NCBI GenBank assembly: GCA_001600455.1
Contig: BCKC01000003.1
Coordinates: 1,612,001-1,676,000 of the forward strand
Source of the DNA: Endocalyx cinctus
Lineage: Eukaryota > Ascomycota > Sordariomycetes > Amphisphaeriales > Apiosporaceae
Length of the DNA stretch: 64,000 bases
Direction: 5' to 3'
This document shows, piece after piece, positions 11,465 through 22,680 of the stretch. The translations under genes were made by a program, and so were the position numbers. Within the stretch, counting starts at the first letter, position 1; each line of letters opens with the position of its first letter. A model generated the notes under the pieces. That model saw only the letters and a list, made by a program, of their open reading frames with translations. It had not been told where the DNA came from and searched no databases.

Positions 11465-14324
11465 ATGCCACGACCAAAAAAGCCCGGTGCTCCAGAACCT
11501 AAACGACGAAGTCGCAATGGGTGTTGGTGAGTTTAACCCCCTCCCCACATCCCGAGAGACAAGATGATTTTGTCTACGACTCTCGGGCTCTCAGTCAGAC
11601 TTCAACAATAGCTAACACATCATTCATCAGGCCATGTAAGAACCGCAAGATCAAATGCGGAGAGGAGCATCCTATTTGCATGAAGTATGCTTGTCAATTT
11701 CTTTTCTTTTTTTTTCTTCTGTATATATATACAATACATCCATATTTATTGTCTCTTCTAGTGAAGAATTTCTTTTTATCGTATAGCCTGCGAGACTCGG
11801 CCTTCAAGATTATTTACTTTTGCTAACATTTCTTAGCTGCCAACGAACCGGAGAAACATGCGATTATAGCATACGTTTGAACTGGGATGGCCGTAGAGGA
11901 AAACGGCCGGAAGCTGGAGTTCTTGATTTTGGACAAGATGTTCCACCTCCGACCATGCCGGCTAGAGGGTTCAAGCTCGTTCACCAATATCCTCAATCAG
12001 ACACTCCTGGAACTAGGCGACTTGAGCCTCTTACCAACCCTACCAGCCCTACCAGTCGTTCGATGCATGAGACTGAGAGGCGACAAGCGCCTCCCCCCAC
12101 CACTATATCATTTGCTGATGCCGCCACTATGACGGTCGACGATATAGGACCTTCTCAGCGACCTAGTAAACGAGCAAAGGTGAAGACCGAGTACCAAACT
12201 GGCGACCTAACGGACAGGAGGCCCTACTCTTCGCACAGCTCCACCGTAGAGTCCAACTCTGCCACCGTGAGATTTTCAGTCAGTTCAGGGGCATCTGCTG
12301 CATCTCCCTTAACGCCGAATACTTCGTCTACGTATAGTGACGATGACCAGCGTCAATTTTTCCGGTCAGATCAGCAATCCGTTACTTCTCCGGATGTTAG
12401 GCGACTCTCCGTGAACTCGCTTCTCTCTGCACCTCCTGTCGTCCGAGGCCTGCAGGACGAAACTTTTGGTAATGCGAATGCGATGTTGCCCCCGATAGAT
12501 ACTCGAATGCGACCGACGGAATCAACCTGGTACGGTATCGATCGAGGATTTCCAGACGTCGACTTAGGGCGAAACGACGATATGAATGCCATTAGCGGGT
12601 CTTCACCACTACTTCAACGCGAATTCATCGAGTCCCCTCCCGACGACTCTACTGATGACTTGTGCTGGAACGAATTCGGATTTGGAGTCGAGACCAATGA
12701 CGTGAATGAAGAGGAAGGTGGATACTATTCCAAACCCGTCCCGATCTACCTCCCACGTAGCTTGGAACCGCTACCACCGAAGTAAGGGCTACCGCCTTTT
12801 GAAGCTTTCGGATTACATGCGCTGACGTTTCTCTAACAGACTGACCGAAAATCCCATGAATCTTCTAGTAAGTTATGAAAGACCGTACCCAAACTTCCGC
12901 TAGTGCTGATCTTCTGTTAGTATTTCGTAAGTTGCGCCATTTACATGATATTGAACATGACGTCTTATTTGTTGTCAGCATCATTTTTTGAACCATACAG
13001 CTCGAGGTGAGTGGATCGTTATATATAATAAAAGTTCATTATTAATGTTTTTTGAAGTGCTGGTCCCTTACGATGATCCGCATGCCAACCCCTTTCGGAA
13101 TATTCTTCCAAAGATGGCTATCGAGAACGAGAACCTATTGACATTACTACTGGCATATTCAGGTAACGCTTCCGTTTCTGTTATACTTTTTTTTCTTCAT
13201 TATGATCTTCATCTTACTCACATGAATCCAACAGCGTCACACAGAGCACGCGTCCTGAATCATGCGGAACCTACGTTAAGGATTGCTTTTTGGGTAGATG
13301 ATATTTTCCCCGCTCTTCGACAGGCTCTGGACGATCCGAATAGAAATTTCTCCGATGCCAACCTCGCTACCGCGATCATGCTCGCCTCGCTCGAAATAGT
13401 CTCACCTAAAGTTTTTGGGTACGATATACCCTGGCAGAAACATCTCGATCTTGCTCGAGAAGTCATTGTGAGGCGGCCAGGGGGTTTACGAGGACCACGA
13501 ACAAATTTTCGTCACGATCAAGTTTGCTCTTTTCTCTGGAGCTGGGCGGCTTACCTCGATGTAATTGGTAGTCTCACCGGGGGAACACGAGCTTCCTCGG
13601 CCTGGATATTTGAGTACGAAGGGGACGATATTACGGATGGATATGATGAAATCGACTGCATCATGGGATTTACGACACGCTGCATCTATCTACTCGCCAA
13701 GATTGCAGATTTAGCTGCGAAGTGCGACGCCGAACGAAACGCGGACAATCTCGCGGGGTGCGGCGACTGGAAACCGAGCGAGGACGTCATGGAACAAGCG
13801 TTTAACCTGGAGATGTCGGTGACTGAAAGCATGCTCCAACATCCAGTCCCTTGCAAGCATATCCACAACGAGGGCGACATCAAGAAATGGGATAGGAGGG
13901 AGATGGAAGCTACTAATGCGGCTTTCCATTGGGCTGGACTAGTTCACCTCTACCGCAGAATTATGGGAAAGCGGTCGGAAGATCGATCCGTCCAGACCGC
14001 GGTAGAAAGAATCATTTCCTGTTTCGAGAAAATACGACCCGGAGGCACGGCAGAATCGTGTCTCCTCTTCCCCATGTTTACTGCCGGGTGCGATGCCAGA
14101 GACGCGGACCACAGGGAGCTTATTTTGAAGAGATTGACAACGGCGGAAAATCACGGGATGACTCAAGTAAGTATCCCACATATCTACCACGTCCCTGCAT
14201 CGAGACACGTATTCTAACGACATTCCAAATGTAATAGGTTCACAATGCGCGGCGACTTATGCAAAAGGTTTGGGAAACAGGAAGGCCGTGGGAAACTCTG
14301 GTAAGCACGGAGTTCATCGGATAA
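11465..14324 (+). CDS. Zn(II)2Cys6 fungal transcription factor (ARCA-like)
   Basis: Nine exons: 11465-11526, 11631-11684, 11837-12781, 12840-12867, 12921-12926, 12979-13006, 13058-13162, 13235-14166 and 14238-14324, giving 748 residues with frame kept at every junction. The zinc cluster is assembled from the first three exons: CWPC, a basic six-residue spacer (KNRKIK), C, GEEHPI, C, MN, C, QRTGET, C, a perfect C-x2-C-x6-C-x6-C-x2-C-x6-C. A serine/proline-rich linker follows. The C-terminal half is the fungal regulatory domain (YFHHFLNHTA, NPFRNILPKMA, LLLAYSASHRARVL, and a WETGRPWETL ending). Exon 5 is a 6-nt micro-exon (Tyr-Phe). The intron before exon 3 has a textbook TGCTAAC branch site. 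It should bind CGG-type DNA half-sites in the nucleus; targets are unknown. The ARCA-like label is a weaker inference. Confidence 0.93.
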
Positions 14325-14889
14325 TTTAAGATACCTAGGCGGAGAATACCGGTACGACGTGTAAAAGGGGGTAGGTAAATGAATGAACTGTACAATTGGG
14401 GTTGGATTTTTTTTTTTCTACTTGACATTTTCTATTCTCCATCGCTTCCCCGCGTATATGCTCGAACGCGATATCGGCATTATGACTCAAGACTTTTAAC
14501 TCATTTATTTTTCCCTTTGTTCATCTTCCCTTTTTCTTCTTTTAGTCATGATGTTTTAAAAGAAGTCGTGTTATTTTTTTCATTATTATTATATAGCACT
14601 TCTCTTTCTGAATTACGAAATCCTATACGTTACACGTGGCTACTATTACTACTACTATTTTCTAAGTGGCTGAAATGAAAATGGGGAGCGTTCTAGTCAC
14701 TCGATGAAGTGACTTGGTCTTTATCTTTTTACTTTTTACCCCTATGTAAGTAAACCTGGGGAGAAATGTTTTATTCATTATACCTTAGTCAAATAAAAGC
14801 TTGCGGTATCATCTATAGTATAAATTCCTCAAACTTCTCAACATCCATGAATGCACAAAGTTCTTCTTAGGTCCGCAGCAGCCGAGGTC
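14325..14889. other. 3' flank of the zinc-cluster gene
   Basis: T-rich sequence (14400-14600) likely holding the 3' UTR and poly(A) region of the regulator. No gene is supported. Confidence 0.4.
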
Positions 14890-15769
14890 TCAAAGCGGCG
14901 TCTCCGGATCAATCCGATACGGTAGGTGACCCATACCGCCAGAACCGCGCGGTCTATAGAGGGGCCGCTGTCTCCCCCCGGGCGTCTCCTTACACCTATC
15001 AACTAGGTTCTGCAGGAACGCATGAGCGTACGTGCGCCACGGGCGTTATCATGACCTATAGCGACAGGATGAAACATTTAGCGAAGAGAATTCCTCCGTG
15101 TGTGTATATATATATCTTTCGTGTTAGATCTCTTAAAGCATGTCAATCAAGATAGGATCACCGGCAATGGTGTCCGCTCCGCTCGACGTAAGTTGCTCGA
15201 TGTCGTGCGTTAAAAGAACGCACGAAACAGGCGCGGCCGCTTGGACCGCTCTTCCTTCGGCCTGTCGGGCGAAGCTGTAGACGCCGTCGGCGTAATACAA
15301 GAGAAAAAGGGTGGTTTTACATACATACCCGGCGACCGGGTACCAAAGCAGCAAGGTAATATAGAATTATATAGGCTATAAATGCATGTACGTGTATGTG
15401 TGTATAAGTGTATAAATAATCGATCAATACGACCTCAATTGTTCACAGTGTTTTTCCCTCGCCTTTTTTTTTCAACCTGTTAGTTAATCAGGCCATTATG
15501 TTAACATCGATGAGGATTGTTACTTATTGGTTTCATACACCGAGTTACTACAATAGAAGAAAGACATACATAGCCGCGGATTGCGCACTCACCGGCATAT
15601 TCCTACGAGCCATCCTTCTTCCGCACGCACACCAACGCTTTTGAGGCTTGCGCGGCGGGTTTAACGAGATTCGGACGCCGTTTATGGATAAATGGCATGC
15701 CTTCTTGACATGTGCTTTAAGTATGCCGTCATCGATCTGCCAAGCGCGCTCTTTTTGGTCCCTCTTCAT
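14890..15769 (-). pseudogene. Possible degenerate or unresolved minus-strand gene
   Basis: Three GC-richer minus-strand pieces look protein-like but do not join into one open gene. Piece one (15769 to about 15594) begins with ATG and runs to a GTGAGT donor (MKRDQKERAW... ending RRNMP). Piece two (about 15354-15133) contains YADGVYSFARQAEG and ends at TAA. Piece three (about 15042-14890) is in the same frame as piece two and reads PWRTYAHAFLQNL... ending YRIDPETPL and a TGA. Just before piece three sit TGA-TAA in frame, and stops also follow piece two. TGA and TAA could derive from CGA and CAA by C-to-T change, as RIP produces, but that is speculation. I recognise no family. It may instead be an intron-rich real gene that I cannot splice, or non-coding RNA. 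Confidence 0.28.
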
Positions 15770-18700
15770 TCGTTCGGCTGCCGTTCTCGGCTTCTCAGTT
15801 TTTTCTTTCTGTCTCGACTTTTTGTTACATGTTACTATTTACTCAACTTCTAGGGTCTTGTTTGATGACTTCAATACTTTTTCTTTCTCTTTCTCAAAAC
15901 TTCCCAGTGATCCCCCCTAGCAGATTCCGCGTACAGTTTCCTATAACGGTTGTGTTTTCTAGTTCTTACTAGGATCTAATAAAGTCCCATACAGTTAGCG
16001 AGCATAAAAGCGTTAGTTCAGATCCCAATGCTTCGGTACGATTCAAATACAGAGAGAGAAAAAAGCTCCGCAAGCTAGCAAGGAAAAGAGTACGAGGGTC
16101 CAAGTGAGTGCAATAAGCCTGTTGTCAGGTGTGAGAGTGTGTGTGGGGATATAGTATAGGTCTTAGGTGATGGGAGAAGAGAGTGAGAAAGAAAAAAAAA
16201 GGGGGGCTGAACTTTCACTGCGCGAACGTTTACTGAGGAGCAAGGGAAAGGGAAAGATCGATGTGTGGGCAGTGTGACACATTGTGACAAGCCCCCAGTC
16301 GGCCATGGGTACAATGTAATCAGTCATGCAGGATCCTCGGCACTAATGTCCGTTGATGGTGTGTAAGATGAACAACTGTGCGCAGTTGCTGCATCGAATT
16401 CCAAACACGCTTCCTGGCTGGCTCAAACTGCTCTTACTACAGTACTACACTGTCGTATAACGCCGACCAATCTTCCGATCTTCGTTTATGTTTATTGCTT
16501 TTTTTTTCTCCCTCTGTTCTTTCTATCGTCTGTCTTCCTTGCCAAGGCGGGGAGCAATCCTGGGGTACAGGGATTCCTACCCTCCCTCTCTTCACCAAAC
16601 CAAGCCTTTTCTGCCTGCCAAGTTTCCCAGCACTTTGGTACGGGGTGGTTAATAGTCAAGTGACCAACGGCGGGTGCGAGGACGGACGGGCCACAACAAG
16701 GAAAAATCTCACCTCAGTGCCGAGAGAAAGAAAACTATTGATCACTTTTTTCGAGCCTCTTCTGCTTCTTGCTCTCCATTTTGGACAGGAGTTTGGTTGA
16801 CCCCGAGATTGACGTCGCTTGTCTTTACGCTACCCCTCAGCCCCCAAGCCAGAAGAGTCGATCTGTTGGTTCTGGGACTCGTCTGACGATGTATCGCACT
16901 TCAAGCGAAAAAGCTTGGTTAAACGTCATGTCCGGTAAGACTAATACGATTTGATAATACGTACTCCGCGACTAGGTCCCTTCTCTATCTATCTATTTAC
17001 CTATCTATCTAGCCATCTTCCGATCTCTGTTTGGTCTATAATATCTCCTCACCCTCTGCTCCTCTCCCTTCTCTCCATCATCCTCTGTAATTGGGATCCG
17101 CGATGATCAGAGTTCTGGTTCCCTTACGCAACCTCAACCAATCCTCTCGTGCTAGCTCCTCGTGAAGTGGCGTGGTTTTTGTTTTTGTTTTGCGGGAAAG
17201 GGTGTCTTGAGAAGTCTCTTCGGATCACGCGAGCAGGAGGCAAGGTAAGCTCCGTCGGACCTCTTTACCGTAATTAAGAACTATAAAATTACAATTAAAA
17301 TAGATCATTAATAATCAGAAGTGACATTTTTATAGGATGGCCTCAGAATGGGACATATGTACATTTCCCCCCCTTTAATCTAGTCCTAGTTTACGGAGGG
17401 TGGGCTAGTAGGAGAGGATTTATTTAGTATTACGACCAGGGAAAATCAAGTACTGCTCAGTAAGTGAAAATAGAAAAAGAATGAAACATCAGAGAAGAGA
17501 TAGCGATGATACGCGTCTCTCTCAGCTACTCTTAATTTTTTTTTCGGTTATGTCCCTTGAAAGGCTGCCGCTCGGTATACCCCTTTGGTACAAGCCCCGA
17601 TACGACCCTTCGAAGAAGAAAGAAAAAGAAAAAAAGCGTTGTTTGTCCACGTACATATACTACTACATACTACATACACATACGCATGCATACGTCAACG
17701 CAGCACAGCGCAGCACGGGAGGGCAATATCCATTCACCGGTTGCAGCTGCAGCGAACGTGTAATTTTGTATCCCGCGGGCTAGGCATATCAACTTGAATC
17801 AAAATTGGTCTAGATGAAAAGATGCCTTAGAAAAAAAAAAAAAAAAAAAAAAAAGGTCCAAATCGAAATTAACATCGTAAAGCGCGCACGAAGGTAGGGG
17901 GAGGAAACAAAACTCCCTCTTCCCCTTCTCTCTTAGCGTCGGGCAGTAATTAATTATACCTCAGTTTGTCCTATTTCTTTCATTTTACTTTCATTCTTTC
18001 TTTGGGCCTCGACCCTAAGATTAACTGAAATATTCGAATCAATTTTTGTATTACATGAGACGGGATCGAAGTAGTAGTGTAGTGTAGCATTGGGATTGAC
18101 GGGGGTTAATATAGGACGGTGACAATCTTGTGTAATCTGTCCCATTATATGGCTGCCTGCCGGATCTAGGTTTCATCCCGACTCCGAGGACGGAGTGAGG
18201 CGGATGATGATGATGATGGCGAGAAAGAGGATACTGGGACGAACATCAAAGAGACAAGTAAAATTGGCTTTTTGATCCTAACCGTTACATCGAGAGTTTT
18301 TGGAGAATTGAATGGTAGGGTGGTATTCTATCCGGCCTCGTTTATGGTTCAGCTTTCTTTCTATCGATGGTAGTGTAGTAATCATGAAATTTGATGTCGT
18401 CATGGTTATTTTTAATTAGGTTATGATTTCGATAAGTTGAAATTAAAAGATGTTCATTTAATAAAAAAAATATACAGCGAGATAGAGCAAAACACGGAAG
18501 CAAATAAAAAAGATGCTGAAATCATCCTAAGATTTAGTCACGACACGGTAAATTATCGTTGCATTAAGCCACCTCACATTTCCAGTACCTCAGCTTGGAA
18601 ACGAATCGTTGTATTACGGTTGCGGGGGTGACGTGGTTTTCCGCAGCGTTTATAGGCATGTGTGTGTTTCTTCACGTATTCTCTTCAGGGGTAACTAACG

Positions 18701-21082
18701 CCTCCAAATTTTCCAATTATCCCATCCCCATTCGACACAGCCGTTACCCGAAGTCTTATTACCAGCCTAGGGGGTCCCCCAAAGAAAAGATTTAACGGAA
18801 TGAACTTATTAAATGTTCTAGACGGGTGAAGTGCCTTATCGTCACCTTTTGCCTTTTCGGGGGTTACAGCGCAATCTAGAAGTGTGGTGGATGTCACCTA
18901 ATTAATTATCGAGCGAGAGACTATGCGTATATGCATATGAAGTAGTTGATACATCTATATACATGGAAGAACCGAAGGGGCTTTTTGCAGCTTGGGGATT
19001 ATGCTGCAAGGAGGGAGATCGTTACAGGGTCACCCCAATATCGAAATACCATCGGAAAACGCCTCCCTGCGCTCGTCCTGGGGGAGGCGGCTCGAGAACC
19101 TGGTCTCGAAAGAAACTCCTGGGTCTAGACATATAGCCACTAATTACTGCATGAATGACTATCGTGTCGTATAGAAAAGTGGCATCTAATTATAGTGATG
19201 TGTAATCAGAAGCCATCATCAGCTACTCGCCGGTTGGCGTTTTATTGCTTGCCTAAACCAAAGCCATAAAGGGGCGTGGACGAGATAATTGATAGGGGGG
19301 TGAATAATGCGGTGATGCATTATCAATGAATAGTCTAAGAGGGAATTTCCAACGTCTTCACTGCTGTCAGTATGACTGCCGTGCTAAAGACGTATCTTAC
19401 CCCAAGAATACTTAGTTTAATGTCATGTACGGAGTATAAGCTACTTAGCTATCATAAGTCTTTCTATACCCGGGGGCTGCCTGTCTCACTGGTTGTCTCG
19501 AATGTTCTTGACATCCAGCAAAGTACAGTGTCAACTAAGCCATGGAGGTATACACATATATTTACTCTCTTTGCATAAGCACTCAACCAATGGTTGCGAA
19601 GAAATATAGTTTTTTATCTTTCTCCTTGGTGATCCTCAGTGGCTTCACTCGCTACGGTGCGAGAAATGCTTCTGTTAGAAACGATACACCACCAACGCGT
19701 TGCTGAAACTCTCCTTGGCAGAAGCCTCAAGGATACCGTTTTTGTAAATCTAGAGCTTTGCGTGGCCCGGCTCCCATTGATCTTGTGGCCAGAAGTTGAT
19801 CATTTCTTGATTACAATCAATGGCTACTGAGAGAAGTCACTCATAAAGATGTGTGACAAGACGTCTTGTCCTTCGAGGTTACCCAGTTCAGGATACACAA
19901 TCGAATACTCAACCTCGATCGATCGATTTCGGCGTTCTACTTGATTTGCTGGCTCGCTGCGCTGGTTGCTTGAACTCGAGCGGTCAGTTAGATTACTCCT
20001 TGATCATCCCAACAAGCTGCATCTATCCACAAGATTATGTTTGTTACAGAAGCTTACGACTCCAGATTTAGTCTATAATTTCCCAGTTGGAGCCAACAGC
20101 CTATATTTGCGCTGATTAACTTCACTCGTGCCCACGATCATTATTCTCTTGCCCGTGAGAAGCTCTCACTAATAACTAAAACCGAGTGACTCGTAGCATT
20201 ATTGCAATTTATTGCGGTAAAACTCACGTTATCTCATCCCCGAGGGATGTTCCCTACGGAAATAAGAAACAAAGTGTTGGTGCGTTCTGTCTATTTAGAT
20301 TAATATAGTCACGATTATTATCCAAAGCGGCATCTCGGGGAGGGGCAAAACGGAATTTTCTCGGATGACTTGATTTGTATCTTTTGCAGCTGCAAACCGG
20401 AGGACTTCTTTACCAACACGCATGATTTCTTATCCCCGTCCGAGTCCCTCTTGCCAGGAAAGACTCTGCGAAGCCCCGTCGCCACACTATATCTTCTCAG
20501 CAGAGATGATCTTTAGTATCTTTGCAAAAGGTTATATGTGAGGATATATATCCTCCACTTTAGCAACTGAAAACTCGGAAATGTAAAAGGAACTTCTCGC
20601 CTATAAATAATGATCAGCTTGTATGGCTACACAGGAAATAGCCTATGATATCAGCACAGATACTTGACATACTATAGGTAAGAGTTAATGTAAAGGCTAC
20701 TGCAGAGGAGCTAGGGCTGACGGGTCAGATTTATGTATGAATTTCATCAATCAAAACTTACCGAAAGACAGTGAATATACCGTATATGATTCTTTGGTGG
20801 TGTTCATTCATACTCGCATTCACTGCTTGGCCGCTTAAGATGAATATATATTATATAATAATAAACTCCATAAGTGCATAAAACCATAAAGGGGGTTTAT
20901 GACGGAGGATTTGAGGATTTGCAATTGGATACAGCTGCCCCGCCAAAATCATCTTGACGAAGATATCGTAGCTTGAGTAAGTACTCCATCGCAAATCTAT
21001 ATAAAATATATTAAAATCTAAATATTCGCAGCTTCATTGATTACTGCTTTTATTTCAATATTATTTACTCTTTATCGAAATA
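15770..21082. other. Large gene-poor region
   Basis: About 5.3 kb in which I can support no gene. It contains a (TCTA)n-like patch near 16985-17013, a 24-base A run at 17831-17854, a GATGATGATGATGATG run near 18203-18219, and AT-rich sequence from about 18380 on and again near 20850-21060. Frames of 60-140 codons occur but have low-complexity or shadow-like composition. The last few hundred bases must include the SLD5 promoter. Confidence 0.4.
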
Positions 21083-21926
21083 ATGGATATCGATGACATC
21101 TTGCGCGAAGTCGACCCCACCTTCGACTCTATTCCCGAAGAAACGCGCGACCTTCAAGAGCTGACGCGTGCCTGGGTAGCAGAGAGGTCTGTACCTGAAT
21201 TACTACAGTATGTGAGATAAAAATTAGCTATATTCACCAACGTCCTTTTTGATTTTACTTCATTCATAAACTTGGCGAAAATTGTGCTAATCAACATACC
21301 TTTATTTCTTCGCCTTCAAAAAGATGGCCATCAGATGGGTTCTTGGATCGCATTAATGACCGCATCAAACAGCAGATTGAGAGGGTGGAGGAGATGACTG
21401 GTGATATGGATCCAAAGACCAATTTCGCTTTGATAGTTATTCAAACTGAGCTCGAGCGTTATAAATTTCTCGTGCGAAGTTATCTTAGAGCGAGAATAGG
21501 AAAGGTAAGTATCATCTTGTGCCATTATTTATTCGCAAAATTAATGGGACTAATTTTGTTTGCTAGATTGACAAACATACATTACATTATCTATCCACAC
21601 CGGAGCTACAAGCGCGTCTATCACAAACAGAATTGGCCTATGCAACTCGTCACCAAGCCTTACTGCATAACCATTATCTCTCTTCATTTTTATCTTCATT
21701 TCCGCCCACGCTGCAGAATCTTAATGATAAGACAGGAAATATCAGCATGATAGATACGCCTGACTTGGACACTGCGGTATTCATCCGCCTTCTACGCGAT
21801 ACGCTGATACAAAGTCGAGGTACCGACGAAGATGGCAAAATGAATGGTCAAAATGGCGATATTGTCATTCTCAGATGGTCTGATGCTAAACCATTGGTCG
21901 AGTCCAACCGCGCTGAGGTCGTCTGA
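21083..21926 (+). CDS. SLD5: GINS complex subunit Sld5
   Basis: Three exons, 21083-21207, 21324-21504 and 21567-21926, giving 221 residues, a normal length for Sld5. The N-terminal [20 protein letters not shown], the block LTRAWVAER, the helix [26 protein letters not shown] and the C-terminal beta domain ending [23 protein letters not shown] in part identify it. Sld5 assembles with Psf1, Psf2 and Psf3 and joins Cdc45 and Mcm2-7 to form the CMG helicase at replication forks. Without splicing the first exon runs to a stop after the GTATGTGAG donor. The codon after the first splice is CAA followed by TGG-CCA, as expected before the GINS helical core. Confidence 0.95.
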
Positions 21927-22190
21927 TTCTAGCGGTACTGACAAGACAAGACAAATCAACGCCATGCATAAATGATCTGAAAATAACGAGTGACGGATCT
22001 ATTGCTTGACTCTAATGAACTACCCGAAGATTCCCGATTTATTTCAACATGATTCTCCGACCCTTCTTAAAAACAAAAAAAAAAAAAAAAAAAAAACCTC
22101 CAAGGACTCTCCAACTCTGATCAATCAGCCCATCATATATGGTCGAGCTCATTTGAGTTTTCGCGGTCCATGTTACAACATTTGAATGCT
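21927..22190. other. Convergent intergenic spacer with A run
   Basis: A 264-bp spacer between the 3' ends of SLD5 and the CFEM gene. It contains a 22-base A run (22075-22096). Poly(A) sites for both genes must lie here. Confidence 0.5.
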
Positions 22191-22680
22191 TCAGTTGGCA
22201 ACGCCGGTGATCTTTGGAGCGGGGACGTCGACTTTCGCCATGGCCGTTGGCTCCGCTCCCAGAGCCGACGAGATGTAGGATGATACCGAGGCGTATTCCT
22301 CATCCGTTGGTCCTGCCGCAACATCGCCGCAGATCGCCACTAGAGAATCCTCGGCCGCTAAGAGATTGGGAGGTCAGCATCTAGATCGGCAGCAAAACGC
22401 CTTCATTTCTAATCTGTTTTAGATATGGTTAGGTCTGTGATCACTCACTAGATGCATCTGCCGCCGTGCAAGCGCCTTCGACACAGGGTTGGGCTAAGGT
22501 AATGAGTTGTTCCTCGCCCGTGCCGCAGACACATGCTACATCGGTGGCCGCGCAGCCTAGGTCGCTTGAGATACTGGCGTAACAGTCGACAACACACTCG
22601 GGCATCGCCATGACATCGGTGACCAAGTCAGCAGATGCAATACCTGCGAAGGCGGCAATGAGAAGAGTTTGGAACTGCAT
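22191..22680 (-). CDS. Secreted CFEM-domain protein
   Basis: Two exons, 22680-22449 and 22357-22191, giving 132 residues. Residues 1-17 form a signal peptide (MQFQTLLIAAFAGIASA). The mature protein has eight cysteines at about residues 29, 33, 43, 50, 52, 66, 71 and 87, the CFEM pattern; the last one is encoded after the splice. Asp47, between the third and fourth cysteines, sits where CFEM proteins place the axial heme-binding aspartate. CFEM proteins act in heme or iron capture, wall structure and host interaction. No hydrophobic C-terminal tail is present (ends TGVAN), so this one is probably soluble and not GPI-anchored. A TATATATA-type box lies near 22791-22799, about 115 bp upstream of the start. 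Confidence 0.92.

Noticed and set aside
15139..15357. Plus-strand spliced frame starting MSIKIGSP with a 43-nt GTAAGT...CAG intron
   Set aside because: Only about 58 residues, very Arg-rich second half, no support; the opposite strand looks at least as coding-like.
16378..16800. 140-codon plus-strand frame
   Set aside because: Low-complexity, Leu/Ser/Phe-rich, no homology recognised, no splice or conserved features.
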